Below are positions 48,089 through 56,659 of a DNA stretch of 64,000 nt, piece by piece. Numbering within the stretch: the first letter of the stretch is position 1; the number at the start of each line of letters is the position of its first letter. The stretch lies in contig NZ_CP032317.1 of NCBI RefSeq assembly GCF_003574965.1, positions 3,720,001 to 3,784,000 on the forward strand, in the 5' to 3' direction. Both the position numbers and the translations under genes were made by a program. Source of the DNA: Hymenobacter oligotrophus (GTDB lineage Bacteria; Bacteroidota; Bacteroidia; Cytophagales; Hymenobacteraceae). Below the pieces are notes generated by a model, which did no database searches, was not told the origin of the DNA, and worked only from the letters and a program-made list of their open reading frames with translations.

Positions 48089-48355
48089 ATGGCACTGAAA
48101 ACCAAAGAAGCAAAGCCCGCGAAGCTGCACGTGAAAACCGGCGATACCGTACAGGTAATCGCCGGTGATGAGCGCGGCAAGACTGGTGTTATCAAGTCGG
48201 TAAACCGTCAAACGCAGCGCGTTATCATCGAAGGCTTGAACCTGGTGACAAAGCACAATAAGCCCAGCGCGAAAAATCCGCAGGGTGGCATCACCAAAAT
48301 CGAGTCGCCGATTCACGTCAGCAATGTCAAGCTTGTTAGCTCGGCTAACGCTTAA
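48089..48355 (+). CDS. rplX: 50S ribosomal protein L24
   Basis: 88 residues, shorter than the usual 100-105. The KOW motif is visible ([22 protein letters not shown]), followed by [21 protein letters not shown] and IHVSNVKLV. It starts assembly of the 50S subunit. rplE follows after 14 bases. Confidence 0.97.
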   Translation: MALKTKEAKPAKLHVKTGDTVQVIAGDERGKTGVIKSVNRQTQRVIIEGLNLVTKHNKPSAKNPQGGITKIESPIHVSNVKLVSSANA

Positions 48356-48369
48356 TCAAGTATCCGACA

Positions 48370-48918
48370 ATGGCTCGACTGAAAGACATTTACAACAAGG
48401 AAATTCGCCAGCAGCTGCAGGAGAAGTTCCAGTTCAAGAGCACCATGCAGGTGCCGCGCATTACCAAAATTTGCATCAACCGCGGTATTGGTAAGGCTGT
48501 AGCCGATAAGAAGCTTGTTGACAACGGCGTGGACGAATTGACGACCATTACTGGTCAGAAGGCTGTTCCTACTATCGCCAAGCGTTCGGTTTCTAACTTC
48601 AAGCTGCGTGAGGGCATGCCCATTGGAGCTCGTGTTACCTTGCGTGGTGAGCAGATGTACGAGTTTCTCGACCGCCTGCTGACTGTTGCCTTACCCCGTG
48701 TGCGTGACTTCAAAGGCATTAGCGACAAGGGTTTTGACGGTCGTGGCAACTACACCCTCGGTGTCAAAGAGCAAATTATCTTTCCGGAAATTTCCATCGA
48801 CAAGATCAAGGAGATTGCCGGTATGGATATCACCTTCGTGACGACGGCCGAGAACGATGAGCAGAGCTATGAATTGCTCCGCGCATTTGGGATGCCATTT
48901 GCTAACGCCAAGAAATAA
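48370..48918 (+). CDS. rplE: 50S ribosomal protein L5
   Basis: 182 residues. Segments [51 protein letters not shown] and [29 protein letters not shown] are recognisable (key parts: [22 protein letters not shown]). It binds 5S rRNA and contacts P-site tRNA. rpsN follows after 8 bases. Confidence 0.98.
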   Translation: MARLKDIYNKEIRQQLQEKFQFKSTMQVPRITKICINRGIGKAVADKKLVDNGVDELTTITGQKAVPTIAKRSVSNFKLREGMPIGARVTLRGEQMYEFLDRLLTVALPRVRDFKGISDKGFDGRGNYTLGVKEQIIFPEISIDKIKEIAGMDITFVTTAENDEQSYELLRAFGMPFANAKK

Positions 48919-48926
48919 GCTAATCC

Positions 48927-49196
48927 ATGGCAAAGGAATCAATCAAAGCAAGAGAGCGGAAGCGCGAGGCGATGGTAGCACGGTTCGCTGAAAAGCGTAA
49001 GGCCCTGAAAGCCGCCGGTGACTACGAAGGTCTGGACAAGCTGCCCCGCAACGCTTCGCCCGTACGTCTGCACAACCGCTGCAAACTGACCGGCCGTCCG
49101 CGTGGCTACATGCGCAAGTTTGGCATCAGCCGCGTAACGTTCCGGGAAATGGCTTCGGCCGGCAAAATCCCCGGTGTAACAAAAGCTAGCTGGTAG
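48927..49196 (+). CDS. rpsN: 30S ribosomal protein S14, zinc-free long form
   Basis: 89 residues, the long form. It has only one Cys ([22 protein letters not shown]), so the CxxC zinc sites of the short form are missing. It belongs to the 30S head. In the usual spc order rpsH comes next, but here a strong terminator and about 800 bases intervene. Confidence 0.97.
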   Translation: MAKESIKARERKREAMVARFAEKRKALKAAGDYEGLDKLPRNASPVRLHNRCKLTGRPRGYMRKFGISRVTFREMASAGKIPGVTKASW

Positions 49197-49220
49197 TACG
49201 CTACCGCAACAACGCTAAGC

Positions 49221-49268
49221 AAAACTGCTCAGCTGGAACTCTCTTAGGAGTTTTGGCTGAGCAGTTTT
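49221..49268 (+). terminator. Terminator inside the spc cluster, after rpsN
   Basis: 13-bp perfect stem (49221-49233 with 49256-49268) with an inner 5-bp stem and A/T ends, 24 bases after the rpsN stop. It would end transcription between rpsN and rpsH. Confidence 0.85.
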
Positions 49269-49342
49269 CTTGTTATATCAACCTACTCAAGGATTACTCA
49301 TGCATTAGCACTAACCTTAGCACAACACTTGCATATTGCAGC

Positions 49343-49742
49343 ATGCTAAAATTTATTATCACACCCTACACAGCGGTAGGACCTCTGTTGTTTGGTCTGA
49401 CTTGCTCAGATGTACGAGCGTTGTTTGAATTAGACATGAGCGGTTTTAAGCGGCGGAGAAGAAGACACCAACTTCTATAAGCCACTCGGGGTATTTGTGC
49501 TTTATGATACCGATCAGAAGTGCGTTGTAATTAAGTTTACTACTCCAGCTTGTGTTTCTTTGAGTGGAGTACAACTGCTTGGGCTATCCAACAAGGAAGC
49601 ACCTGGCTTCTTCAAATCTGATTCAGAATTGGATAAAGACGTAAGCGGCTGTACTTATTATCAGGATGGAGTAAGAGCATATTAAGAGAAGCCCAAGAAG
49701 CCAGAGATAGTCATTGTATTTGCCAGAGGATATTACGACTAA
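49343..49742 (+). pseudogene. Decayed gene between rpsN and rpsH
   Basis: A degraded protein of about 130 residues. The ATG at 49343 opens MLKFIITPYTAVGPLLFGLT and runs to a stop near 49480. The sequence continues in the next frame from about 49450 (EEDTNFYKPLGVFVLYDTDQ, QLLGLSNKEAPGFF, SGCTYYQDGVRAY), meets a TAA at about 49682, and goes on in that frame after it (EKPKKPEIVIVFARGYYD) to a stop at 49740-49742. So there is one frameshift and one nonsense codon. The ITPYxxVGPLxFG start and VIVFxxGYYD end look like those of a family of small uncharacterised bacterial proteins, from memory, some of which are found near toxin systems; I cannot name the family with certainty. It is AT-rich compared with its surroundings. 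Confidence 0.65.
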
Positions 49743-49781
49743 CTCTGCTAGAACTTTTTACCAACTAAGCACTTACGTTTA

Positions 49782-49813
49782 TTGCTTTTGTGTTAAGTAT
49801 CAGTGTATCTTTG
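49782..49813 (+). promoter_or_regulatory. Upstream promoter candidate of the rpsH unit
   Basis: TTG at 49782-49784 and TATCTTTG at 49806-49813, 21 bases apart. It lies about 200 bases before rpsH. The transcribed leader would contain two short hairpins (49836-49841 with 49846-49851, and a 5-bp stem near 49860). Confidence 0.6.
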
Positions 49814-49969
49814 CACCCCAGAATGCTCTAGGGCAGTGGGGGACGCCCCACACACCATTTGGCAGGTTGCCACAAGAAACCATTGGCTGCGGCGGAAACG
49901 CTGTGGATGTCAAGTAGTCTTAACCGAGGATTTCGCCGTCATAGGAAAACTATGGCTGCGAAATTTTCC

Positions 49970-49977
49970 TACCTTTG
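49970..49977 (+). promoter_or_regulatory. Downstream -7 promoter element of rpsH
   Basis: TACCTTTG, a full match to TAnnTTTG, 39 bases before the rpsH ATG. The -33 element is not clear. Confidence 0.6.
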
Positions 49978-50016
49978 CGGTTCCCTTAACCACGGGGTGC
50001 CCTTCAAATCATCCAA

Positions 50017-50415
50017 ATGAACACAGATCCGATTGCCGACTACCTGACCCGGGTGCGCAACGCCATCAAGGCCAACCACCGGGTAGTAGAAATTCCGGCT
50101 AACAAAATCAAAAAGGAAATCACGAAAGTACTCTACGAGAAAGGGTACATTCAGAGCTACCGTTTTGATGACTCGGCAGTACAAGGCACGATCAAAATCG
50201 CGCTGAAGTACCATCCCGTGACGAAGAAGCCCGCTATCCAAAAGCTGCAGCGGATCAGCACCCCGGGCCTGCGTACGTACGCCCACGTTGAAAACCTGCC
50301 GCGCGTGCTGAGCGGTCTGGGCATTGCCATTCTGTCGACCTCGAAAGGGGTAATGACTGAGAAGGAAGCTCGCACCCAGAACGTAGGCGGCGAGGTGCTG
50401 TGCTACGTGTACTAA
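50017..50415 (+). CDS. rpsH: 30S ribosomal protein S8
   Basis: 132 residues. Starts NTDPIADYLTRVRNAIKANH; the C-terminal RNA-binding part has STSKGVMTEKEARTQNVGGEVLCYVY, with the conserved SxxKGxMT motif. A primary 16S binder; in E. coli S8 represses the spc operon. Here it leads a new transcription unit with its own promoters. rplF follows after 29 bases. Confidence 0.98.
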   Translation: MNTDPIADYLTRVRNAIKANHRVVEIPANKIKKEITKVLYEKGYIQSYRFDDSAVQGTIKIALKYHPVTKKPAIQKLQRISTPGLRTYAHVENLPRVLSGLGIAILSTSKGVMTEKEARTQNVGGEVLCYVY

Positions 50416-50444
50416 GCTCAACGCAGCAGTAAACTCCCGACAAT

Positions 50445-50999
50445 ATGTCCCGCATTGGTAAACTCCCGATCAGCCTGCCCTCGGGCGTGCAGGTATCGGT
50501 TGATAACGACAACACTATCACGGTTAAGGGCCCCAAAGGGGAACTGAAAACCGCTGTCGACCGCGACATCACGGTACGCTCCGAAGACAACACCGTAGTC
50601 GTAGAACGTCCTACCGAGCAAAAGCGTCACAAGGCCATGCACGGCCTCTACCGCGCCCTGCTCAACAACATGGTAACCGGTGTAAGCACCGGCTACACGC
50701 ACCAGCTGGAACTGGTTGGCGTAGGTTTCAAGGCTACCGCTACCGGCTCGACGCTGGAACTGGCCCTGGGCTATTCGCACAACATCTTCCTGGCGCTGCC
50801 GAAAGAAGTAACTGCTACGGCCGTTACCGAAAAAGGTAAGAACCCGATCATCACCTTGACTAGCATCGATAAGGAACTCATCGGCCAAGTTGCTGCTAAG
50901 ATCCGTTCGCTTCGCAAAGTTGAGCCTTACAAAGGCAAAGGTGTGCGCTTCGTTGGTGAGCAGATTCGTCGTAAGGCTGGTAAGACTGCCTCGAAATAA
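50445..50999 (+). CDS. rplF: 50S ribosomal protein L6
   Basis: 184 residues, two similar domains. Segments SRIGKLPISLPSGVQVSV, VKGPKGEL and the C-terminal RSLRKVEPYKGKGVRFVGEQIRRKAGK (key part EPYKGKGVR) are typical. It lies near the factor-binding site of the 50S subunit. rplR follows after 9 bases. Confidence 0.98.
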   Translation: MSRIGKLPISLPSGVQVSVDNDNTITVKGPKGELKTAVDRDITVRSEDNTVVVERPTEQKRHKAMHGLYRALLNNMVTGVSTGYTHQLELVGVGFKATATGSTLELALGYSHNIFLALPKEVTATAVTEKGKNPIITLTSIDKELIGQVAAKIRSLRKVEPYKGKGVRFVGEQIRRKAGKTASK

Positions 51000-51008
51000 C
51001 CGAGCATC

Positions 51009-51356
51009 ATGGCTTTTAATAAAACTGAGAGAAGACTCCGGATCAAGCGCCACATCCGCACGAAAGTGTCGGGTACCGCTGAGCGCCCCCGCCTGTCGGT
51101 GTTCCGCAGCAACAAGGGCATCTACGCCCAGATCATCGACGACACCGCCGGCCGTACGCTGGTCGCTGCTTCGTCGAAGAACGTAACGGCTGGCGACTCG
51201 CCGGTAGCTACGGCTGCTGCCGTAGGCAAAGAGCTGGCCACGCGGGCCACGGCTGCTGGCATCACGTCGGTAGTATTCGACCGCTCAGGTTACCTCTACC
51301 ACGGTCGTGTTAAATCATTGGCAGAAGGTGCCCGCGAAGGCGGCCTGAATTTCTAA
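51009..51356 (+). CDS. rplR: 50S ribosomal protein L18
   Basis: 115 residues. [37 protein letters not shown] (key part [14 protein letters not shown]) and [28 protein letters not shown] are typical. It binds 5S rRNA with L5. rpsE follows after 3 bases. Confidence 0.98.
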   Translation: MAFNKTERRLRIKRHIRTKVSGTAERPRLSVFRSNKGIYAQIIDDTAGRTLVAASSKNVTAGDSPVATAAAVGKELATRATAAGITSVVFDRSGYLYHGRVKSLAEGAREGGLNF

Positions 51357-51359
51357 GCT

Positions 51360-51878
51360 ATGCGCGAGCAAAATAAACCCACGGCGAAGACCGCAGAGTC
51401 GGACCTGAAGGAAAAAGTAGTTGCCATCAACCGCGTAGCGAAGGTGGTAAAAGGTGGTCGTCGTTTCAGCTTCTCGGCCATCGTAGTAGTAGGTGATGGT
51501 GCCGGCACGGTTGGCTACGGCTTGGGCAAAGCCAACGAAGTAACCGACGCTATTGCCAAGGCCATCGATGATGCCAAAAAGAACCTTGTGAAGGTACCGC
51601 TGTACAAGCACACGGTTCCTCACGTGATGGAAGGCAAATACTCGGGTGGCTTTGTATTGGTGCAGCCGGCTGCTGCCGGTACTGGCGTAATTGCTGGTGG
51701 TGCCATGCGTGCTGTATTCGAAAGCGCCGGCATCAAGGACGTACTGGCCAAGTCGAAAGGCTCGTCTAACCCCCACAACGTGGTTAAGGCTACTTTCGAC
51801 GCTCTGAACAAGATGCGCGACCCGATGCAAATTGCACAGCAGCGCGGCATCTCTCTCGCCAAAGTATTTAACGGCTAA
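51360..51878 (+). CDS. rpsE: 30S ribosomal protein S5
   Basis: 172 residues. The double-stranded RNA-binding start ([30 protein letters not shown], key part [10 protein letters not shown]) and the C-terminal [34 protein letters not shown] (key part [13 protein letters not shown]) are intact. It contributes to decoding accuracy and mRNA unwinding. rpmD follows after 6 bases. Confidence 0.98.
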   Translation: MREQNKPTAKTAESDLKEKVVAINRVAKVVKGGRRFSFSAIVVVGDGAGTVGYGLGKANEVTDAIAKAIDDAKKNLVKVPLYKHTVPHVMEGKYSGGFVLVQPAAAGTGVIAGGAMRAVFESAGIKDVLAKSKGSSNPHNVVKATFDALNKMRDPMQIAQQRGISLAKVFNG

Positions 51879-51884
51879 GCGACG

Positions 51885-52064
51885 ATGGCACGGATCCAAA
51901 TCAAGCAAGTGCGCAGCATTATTGACCGCCCCGAGCGTCAAAAGCGCACCATGCAGGCCCTTGGCCTGAATAAGATCGGCGCAGTACGCGAGGTTGAAAA
52001 CACCCCCGCGATTGCCGGTATGGTAGCCAAAGTTGGCCACCTGATTGAAGTAACCGAACTGTAG
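51885..52064 (+). CDS. rpmD: 50S ribosomal protein L30
   Basis: 59 residues. The ATG at 51885 opens MARIQIKQVRSIIDRPERQK, followed by RTMQALGLNKIGAVREVENTP and a C-terminal VGHLIEVTEL. This is the normal size and fold pattern of bacterial L30, and the gene has its conserved place between rpsE and rplO (14 bases before rplO). Confidence 0.97.
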   Translation: MARIQIKQVRSIIDRPERQKRTMQALGLNKIGAVREVENTPAIAGMVAKVGHLIEVTEL

Positions 52065-52078
52065 ACTTTACCTACATC

Positions 52079-52525
52079 ATGAATCTCAGCAATCTTAAGC
52101 CCGCTGAAGGCTCTGTACGCAACAACAAGCGTCTGGGCCGTGGTGAAGGCTCGACCCGTGGCGGCACCTCGACGCGTGGCCACAAGGGCGCCAAGTCGCG
52201 TTCGGGCTACTCGAAGAAAATTGGCTTCGAAGGTGGTCAAATGCCGCTGCAGCGCCGCGTGCCGAAGTTTGGCTTCAAAAACATCAACCGGGTAGAATAT
52301 AAGGGGATCAACCTTGATGTTCTGCAGGCTCTGAACGAGAAATCGTCGGTGGCTATGATGGATGTTGCTTACTTCGTTCAGCATGGCTTGGCTTCTAAAA
52401 ATGCCAAGATCAAAGTTCTCGGCCGTGGCGAACTAACCGCCGCTGTGGAAGTACATGCCCATGCTTTCTCTCAATCGGCTATTGAGGCCATCGAGAAAGC
52501 TGGTGGCAAAGCAGTGACTTTGTAA
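52079..52525 (+). CDS. rplO: 50S ribosomal protein L15
   Basis: 148 residues. The Gly/Arg-rich N-terminus (RLGRGEGSTRGGTSTRGHKGAKSRSG, key part GHKGAKSRSG) and EGGQMPLQRRVPKFGF are typical, with a globular C-terminus (ELTAAVEVHAHAFSQSA). A late-assembly 50S protein. secY follows after 17 bases. Confidence 0.98.
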   Translation: MNLSNLKPAEGSVRNNKRLGRGEGSTRGGTSTRGHKGAKSRSGYSKKIGFEGGQMPLQRRVPKFGFKNINRVEYKGINLDVLQALNEKSSVAMMDVAYFVQHGLASKNAKIKVLGRGELTAAVEVHAHAFSQSAIEAIEKAGGKAVTL

Positions 52526-52542
52526 GTTCAAGCACGCCGGCG

Positions 52543-53859
52543 ATGAACAAGTTTATCACGACGATTAAGAACATTTTTGCGATTGAGGATCTGCGTACGC
52601 GGATTCTCAATACGCTTTTTTTCATCGCCATATACCGGCTGGGTTCTTACGTTGTGCTGCCGGGCGTTGATCCGTCCCGTCTTGACAATAAGTCGGGCGG
52701 GATTTTCGGCATACTAGATACCCTGCTCGGTGGTGCGTTTAGCCACGCTTCAATCTTTGCGTTGGGCATCATGCCGTATATCTCGGCTTCGATCGTTTTG
52801 CAACTGCTAACCATTGCAGTTCCTTACTTTCAGAAGCTGCAGAAGGAAGGCGAATCGGGGCGTAAAAAGATAAACCAGTACACGCGCCTACTCACAATTC
52901 CGATTGTGATGGCTCAGTCGATAGGATTTATCGCCACCATTAACCAAGACGCATTAGTCAATCCGGGAATGTTCTTCACGGTATCGACGATGGTGATCCT
53001 GACTGCTGGTACCCTGTTCTGCATGTGGCTTGGGGAAAAAATCACCGATAAAGGAATTGGCAACGGTATCTCAATGATCATTATGATCGGTATCGTTTCT
53101 CGTTTTCCTGGTGCTATCCTAGGTGAGGCAGCTGCAAAGGGTATGCGCGGCTCTTTGATCTTCTTGATTGAGCTTGCGGTGCTGTTCTTTGTGGTAATGG
53201 GCGTTATTATCCTAACCCAAGCTGTTCGCCGAATCCCGGTGCAATACGCTAAGCAGGTTGGTGGCGTAAGTCAAATTAACGCTCAGCGTCAGTTCATACC
53301 GCTGAAGGTTAACGCAGCTGGCGTGATGCCAATCATCTTTGCTCAATCGTTGATGTTTATTCCGGCGATTGTTGCTTCTGCTTGGCAGCAGGACAGCGAA
53401 ACGGCTACCTACATAGGACAAAAGTTCTCGGATTACACGTCGTGGCAGTACAATTTGGTGTTCGGAATTTTGATTGTTCTGTTCACTTACTTTTACACTG
53501 CCATTAGTGTTAACCCCAAACAAATTGCCGATGATCTGAAGCGTAGTGGTGGTTTTGTGCCTGGCGTAAAGCCTGGCGATGCAACTTCGGAATATATTGA
53601 CGAGGTCCTAACACACATTACCCTTCCTGGAGCTTTGGCACTTGCGTTGATTGCCATTTTTCCTGCAATTGCTCTGCTGTTTGGCGTTACCCGTCCCTTC
53701 TCTGCCTTCTATGGTGGTACTTCACTTATCATTATGGTAGGGGTAGTGCTGGATACCATGAACCAGATAGAAAGCTATCTGCTCATGCGCCATTATGATG
53801 GAATGATGAAAACTGGCAAGCTGAAAGGCCGCACGCAAAACATTGCGTTGGCCTCCTAA
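52543..53859 (+). CDS. secY: Preprotein translocase subunit SecY
   Basis: 438 residues with ten transmembrane helices. The plug region (LDNKSGGIFGILDTLLGGAFSHASIFALGIMPYISASIVLQLL, key part GIMPYISASI), the loop GNGISMIIMIGIVSR, and the conserved cytoplasmic loop with NPKQIADDLKRSGGFVPGVKPG are present. It forms the protein-conducting channel with SecE and SecG. map follows after 2 bases. Confidence 0.98.
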   Translation: MNKFITTIKNIFAIEDLRTRILNTLFFIAIYRLGSYVVLPGVDPSRLDNKSGGIFGILDTLLGGAFSHASIFALGIMPYISASIVLQLLTIAVPYFQKLQKEGESGRKKINQYTRLLTIPIVMAQSIGFIATINQDALVNPGMFFTVSTMVILTAGTLFCMWLGEKITDKGIGNGISMIIMIGIVSRFPGAILGEAAAKGMRGSLIFLIELAVLFFVVMGVIILTQAVRRIPVQYAKQVGGVSQINAQRQFIPLKVNAAGVMPIIFAQSLMFIPAIVASAWQQDSETATYIGQKFSDYTSWQYNLVFGILIVLFTYFYTAISVNPKQIADDLKRSGGFVPGVKPGDATSEYIDEVLTHITLPGALALALIAIFPAIALLFGVTRPFSAFYGGTSLIIMVGVVLDTMNQIESYLLMRHYDGMMKTGKLKGRTQNIALAS

Positions 53860-53861
53860 GC

Positions 53862-54668
53862 ATGATACTTTACAAGACAGAAGAAGAAATTGAAATGATT
53901 CGAGCCAGTGCTGATGTACTGGCTCGAACTCATGGAGAAGTTGCGGGCATGATCCGCGAGGGAATTACAACGCGCGAGCTAGACCGCCGCGCTGAGGAGT
54001 TCATTCGCGACCATGGCGCGCAACCTTCTTTTAAAGGGTATAATGGTTTTCCGTTTAGCCTGTGCATTTCACCAAACTCGGTGGTAGTGCACGGCTTTCC
54101 GGGTGAGCATGTACTTAAAAGTGGCGATGTCATTTCAGTAGACTGCGGCGTTAAGCTCAACGGCTACCACAGTGACAGCGCCTACACTTACCCGGTAGGG
54201 GAAGTGAAACCGGAAGTAACGGCCCTGCTCGAGGCTACCAAGCAATCCTTATACAAAGGAATTGAGCAGGCAGTAGCTGGCAACCGTATGGGAGACGTCG
54301 GCTACGCTATTCAGGACCACGTGGAAAAGCAGGGCTTTTCAGTAGTCAGGGAACTTGTTGGACACGGCATTGGTAAGAGCCTGCACGAGCGTCCGGAAGT
54401 ACCTAATTACGGCAAGCGTGGTGCTGGCCTTAAGCTGCAAAGCGGGTTGGTTATCGCCATTGAACCAATGGTAAACTTAGGAACCAAGTTCGTAGTGCAG
54501 GAAAAGGATGGCTGGACAATCCGAACCAAAGACCGGCAGCCCTCGGCGCACTTCGAGCATACCGTTGTGGTTCGCCAAAACAAAGCGGAGATTTTAACCT
54601 CTTTCGCATACATAGAAAAAGCGTTACAGCAGACCTCGCAGCCTTATGGCCAAACAATCATCGATTGA
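53862..54668 (+). CDS. map: Methionine aminopeptidase type I
   Basis: 268 residues. It removes the initiator Met from new proteins. The metal ligands are in their usual contexts: [16 protein letters not shown] (two Asp), [12 protein letters not shown] (His), EPMV (Glu) and HFEHTVVV (Glu nearby). The C-terminus extends about 12 residues beyond the usual end and overlaps the infA start by 23 bases. This is the normal map position in the spc cluster. Confidence 0.97.
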   Translation: MILYKTEEEIEMIRASADVLARTHGEVAGMIREGITTRELDRRAEEFIRDHGAQPSFKGYNGFPFSLCISPNSVVVHGFPGEHVLKSGDVISVDCGVKLNGYHSDSAYTYPVGEVKPEVTALLEATKQSLYKGIEQAVAGNRMGDVGYAIQDHVEKQGFSVVRELVGHGIGKSLHERPEVPNYGKRGAGLKLQSGLVIAIEPMVNLGTKFVVQEKDGWTIRTKDRQPSAHFEHTVVVRQNKAEILTSFAYIEKALQQTSQPYGQTIID

Positions 54669-54864
54669 GCAGGACGGTACCATCCTGGAAGCTTTGTCTA
54701 ACGCCATGTTCCGGGTGGAACTGGAGAACGGGCACCAGGTAATTGCGCACATTTCCGGTAAAATGCGCATGCACTACATTAAGATTCTGCCTGGCGATAA
54801 GGTGAAGCTCGAAATGTCGCCCTACGATTTGTCGAAGGGCCGAATAGTTTACCGTTACAAATAA
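54646..54864 (+). CDS. infA: Translation initiation factor IF-1
   Basis: 72 residues, the standard length. OB-fold protein with [38 protein letters not shown] and the C-terminal [13 protein letters not shown]. It blocks the A site during initiation. The start lies 23 bases inside map, suggesting translational coupling. rpmJ follows after 9 bases. Confidence 0.98.
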   Translation: MAKQSSIEQDGTILEALSNAMFRVELENGHQVIAHISGKMRMHYIKILPGDKVKLEMSPYDLSKGRIVYRYK

Positions 54865-54873
54865 CCCCCGGAC

Positions 54874-54990
54874 ATGAAAGTAAAAGCATCGGTTAAAAAG
54901 CGCAGCGCCGACTGCAAAGTGATCCGCCGTAAAGGGAAGCTTTACGTGATCAACAAGAAGAACCCCCGCTACAAGCAGCGTCAGGGTTAA
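54874..54990 (+). CDS. rpmJ: 50S ribosomal protein L36, zinc-free form
   Basis: 38 residues. The ATG at 54874 opens [20 protein letters not shown], ending NPRYKQRQG. Only one Cys is left and the usual zinc-ligand His is Tyr (PRYKQ instead of PRHKQ), so it cannot form the Cys3-His zinc site. This is the C-minus form, as commonly seen in Bacteroidota. rpsM follows after 22 bases. Confidence 0.96.
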   Translation: MKVKASVKKRSADCKVIRRKGKLYVINKKNPRYKQRQG

Positions 54991-55012
54991 GCAACACAAG
55001 CAGTAGAAGAAC

Positions 55013-55390
55013 ATGGCACGTATTGCAGGGGTAGACATCCCGGACAAAAAGCGCGGCGAAATCGCCCTCACTTACATCTTTGGTATCGGCCGTTCGTCGG
55101 CTGCTGCTATCCTCACGAAAGCAGGTGTTGACCTGAACAAGAAGGTTAGCGAGTGGACGGAAGCCGAATCGGGTGAAATTCGTAGCATCATCGCTGCGGA
55201 GTACAAGACCGAAGGTGTGCTGCGCTCGGAAGTACAGCTCAACATTAAGCGTTTGATGGACATCGGTTGCTACCGTGGCCTCCGTCACCGCAAAGGGCTG
55301 CCAGTTCGGGGTCAGCGTACGAAGAACAATTCGCGCACCCGCAAAGGCAAACGGAAGACCGTTGCCGGCAAGAAGAAGGCTACTAAATAA
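55013..55390 (+). CDS. rpsM: 30S ribosomal protein S13
   Basis: 125 residues. Segments [29 protein letters not shown] (key parts AGVDIP, IFGIGRS), [30 protein letters not shown] (key part [10 protein letters not shown]) are typical. It contacts P-site tRNA with its C-terminal tail. A 79-base spacer separates it from rpsK. Confidence 0.98.
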   Translation: MARIAGVDIPDKKRGEIALTYIFGIGRSSAAAILTKAGVDLNKKVSEWTEAESGEIRSIIAAEYKTEGVLRSEVQLNIKRLMDIGCYRGLRHRKGLPVRGQRTKNNSRTRKGKRKTVAGKKKATK

Positions 55391-55469
55391 ATCTTAGCGG
55401 GAATCGGCGGCGGGCCTTCTCATTAATCCACTGCCGCCAACACCTTCCGCTCTTTTTTGCGATAACCAA

Positions 55470-55862
55470 ATGGCACAAAAAAGAAAAGACAAAGCCAAGA
55501 AGCGCATCGTCCAGGTTGAAGCAACCGGTCAGGTGCACATCAAGGCTTCGTTCAACAACATCATCATCTCGGTTACGAACAACAACGGCCAGGTGATTTC
55601 GTGGGCTTCGGCCGGCAAAATGGGCTTCCGCGGTTCTAAAAAGAACACGCCCTACGCTGCTCAAACTGCTGCTCAAGACTGCGGCAAAGTTGCCTATGAC
55701 CTAGGCATGCGCAAGTGCGAAGTGTTCGTAAAAGGTCCGGGTGCTGGCCGCGAGTCGGCCATCCGTGCTTTCCAGAACCTGGGCATTGAGGTGACGACCA
55801 TCCGCGACGTGACTCCGCTGCCGCACAACGGCTGCCGTCCGCCCAAACGTCGCCGCGTCTGA
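55470..55862 (+). CDS. rpsK: 30S ribosomal protein S11
   Basis: 130 residues. [44 protein letters not shown] is represented by key parts [22 protein letters not shown] and TPYAAQ; the C-terminus [18 protein letters not shown] is conserved. It shapes the platform next to the E site. A 7-bp stem spans the stop codon (55855-55861 with 55870-55876). Confidence 0.98.
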   Translation: MAQKRKDKAKKRIVQVEATGQVHIKASFNNIIISVTNNNGQVISWASAGKMGFRGSKKNTPYAAQTAAQDCGKVAYDLGMRKCEVFVKGPGAGRESAIRAFQNLGIEVTTIRDVTPLPHNGCRPPKRRRV

Positions 55863-55954
55863 GTAACGGCAGACGCGTGGCTTCTGTCGCCCCGTGAGGG
55901 AGCCAATGAAGCCAGGCAGTTTTCTTTTCTCTTCAGAAAAATCACCTCTTTAGA

Positions 55955-56560
55955 ATGGCACGTTATACCGGCCCTAAAACCAAGGTTGCCCGTCGCTTCG
56001 GGGAAGCCATTTTTGGCCCGAGCAAGGCACTTACCAAGAAAGCATATCCTCCGGGCCAGCACGGCCGCGGCCGCCGCAAGAAGCAGTCGGAATACGCTGT
56101 GCAGCTGATGGAGAAGCAAAAAGTTAAGTACCTCTACGGGGTACTGGAAAAGCAGTTCGCCAACCTGTTCGACAAAGCTGCTGGCAAGCCGGGTATTACC
56201 GGTGAAAACCTGCTGGCTTACCTCGAGCAGCGTCTGGACAACGTGGTTTACCGTTTAGGCATTGCCCCGACGCGCCGCGCTGCTCGTCAGCTCGTTTCGC
56301 ACAAGCACATCACTGTTGATGGCGAAGTTGTGAACATCCCTTCGTTCCACGTTAAGCCGGGTGCGATTGTGGCTGTACGCGAAAAGTCGAAGTCGCTGGA
56401 GGCTATCGTGAACAGCCTTGCTGTTCGCAACGCCCGTCAGTTCGGCTGGCTGGAGTGGGATGCAAAAGAGTTTGCCGGTAAGGTAATCTCGACTCCCCAG
56501 CGCGACCAGATCCCCGAAAAAATCGAGGAGCAGCTGATCGTCGAGCTGTATTCGAAGTAA
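55955..56560 (+). CDS. rpsD: 30S ribosomal protein S4
   Basis: 201 residues. Starts [16 protein letters not shown] and contains the S4 RNA-binding domain ([34 protein letters not shown], key part [10 protein letters not shown]). The N-terminal zinc Cys residues of some S4 proteins are absent. In E. coli S4 represses the alpha operon. A 15-bp hairpin lies between rpsD and rpoA. Confidence 0.98.
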   Translation: MARYTGPKTKVARRFGEAIFGPSKALTKKAYPPGQHGRGRRKKQSEYAVQLMEKQKVKYLYGVLEKQFANLFDKAAGKPGITGENLLAYLEQRLDNVVYRLGIAPTRRAARQLVSHKHITVDGEVVNIPSFHVKPGAIVAVREKSKSLEAIVNSLAVRNARQFGWLEWDAKEFAGKVISTPQRDQIPEKIEEQLIVELYSK

Positions 56561-56570
56561 TCCTGACGGA

Positions 56571-56614
56571 GAGCCGGCTGCTGCCTGAGAATTCTCTTGG
56601 GCAGCAGCCGGCTC
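56571..56614 (+). promoter_or_regulatory. Long hairpin in the rpsD-rpoA spacer
   Basis: Perfect 15-bp GC-rich stem (56571-56585 with 56600-56614) around a loop that contains its own 10-base palindrome. No T run follows. It could be a partial terminator, a processing site or an S4 target upstream of rpoA. Confidence 0.55.
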
Positions 56615-56659
56615 CTGTATGGTTTCTTCTTTCCTTCCAAATCCCTTACATCCGCATCT

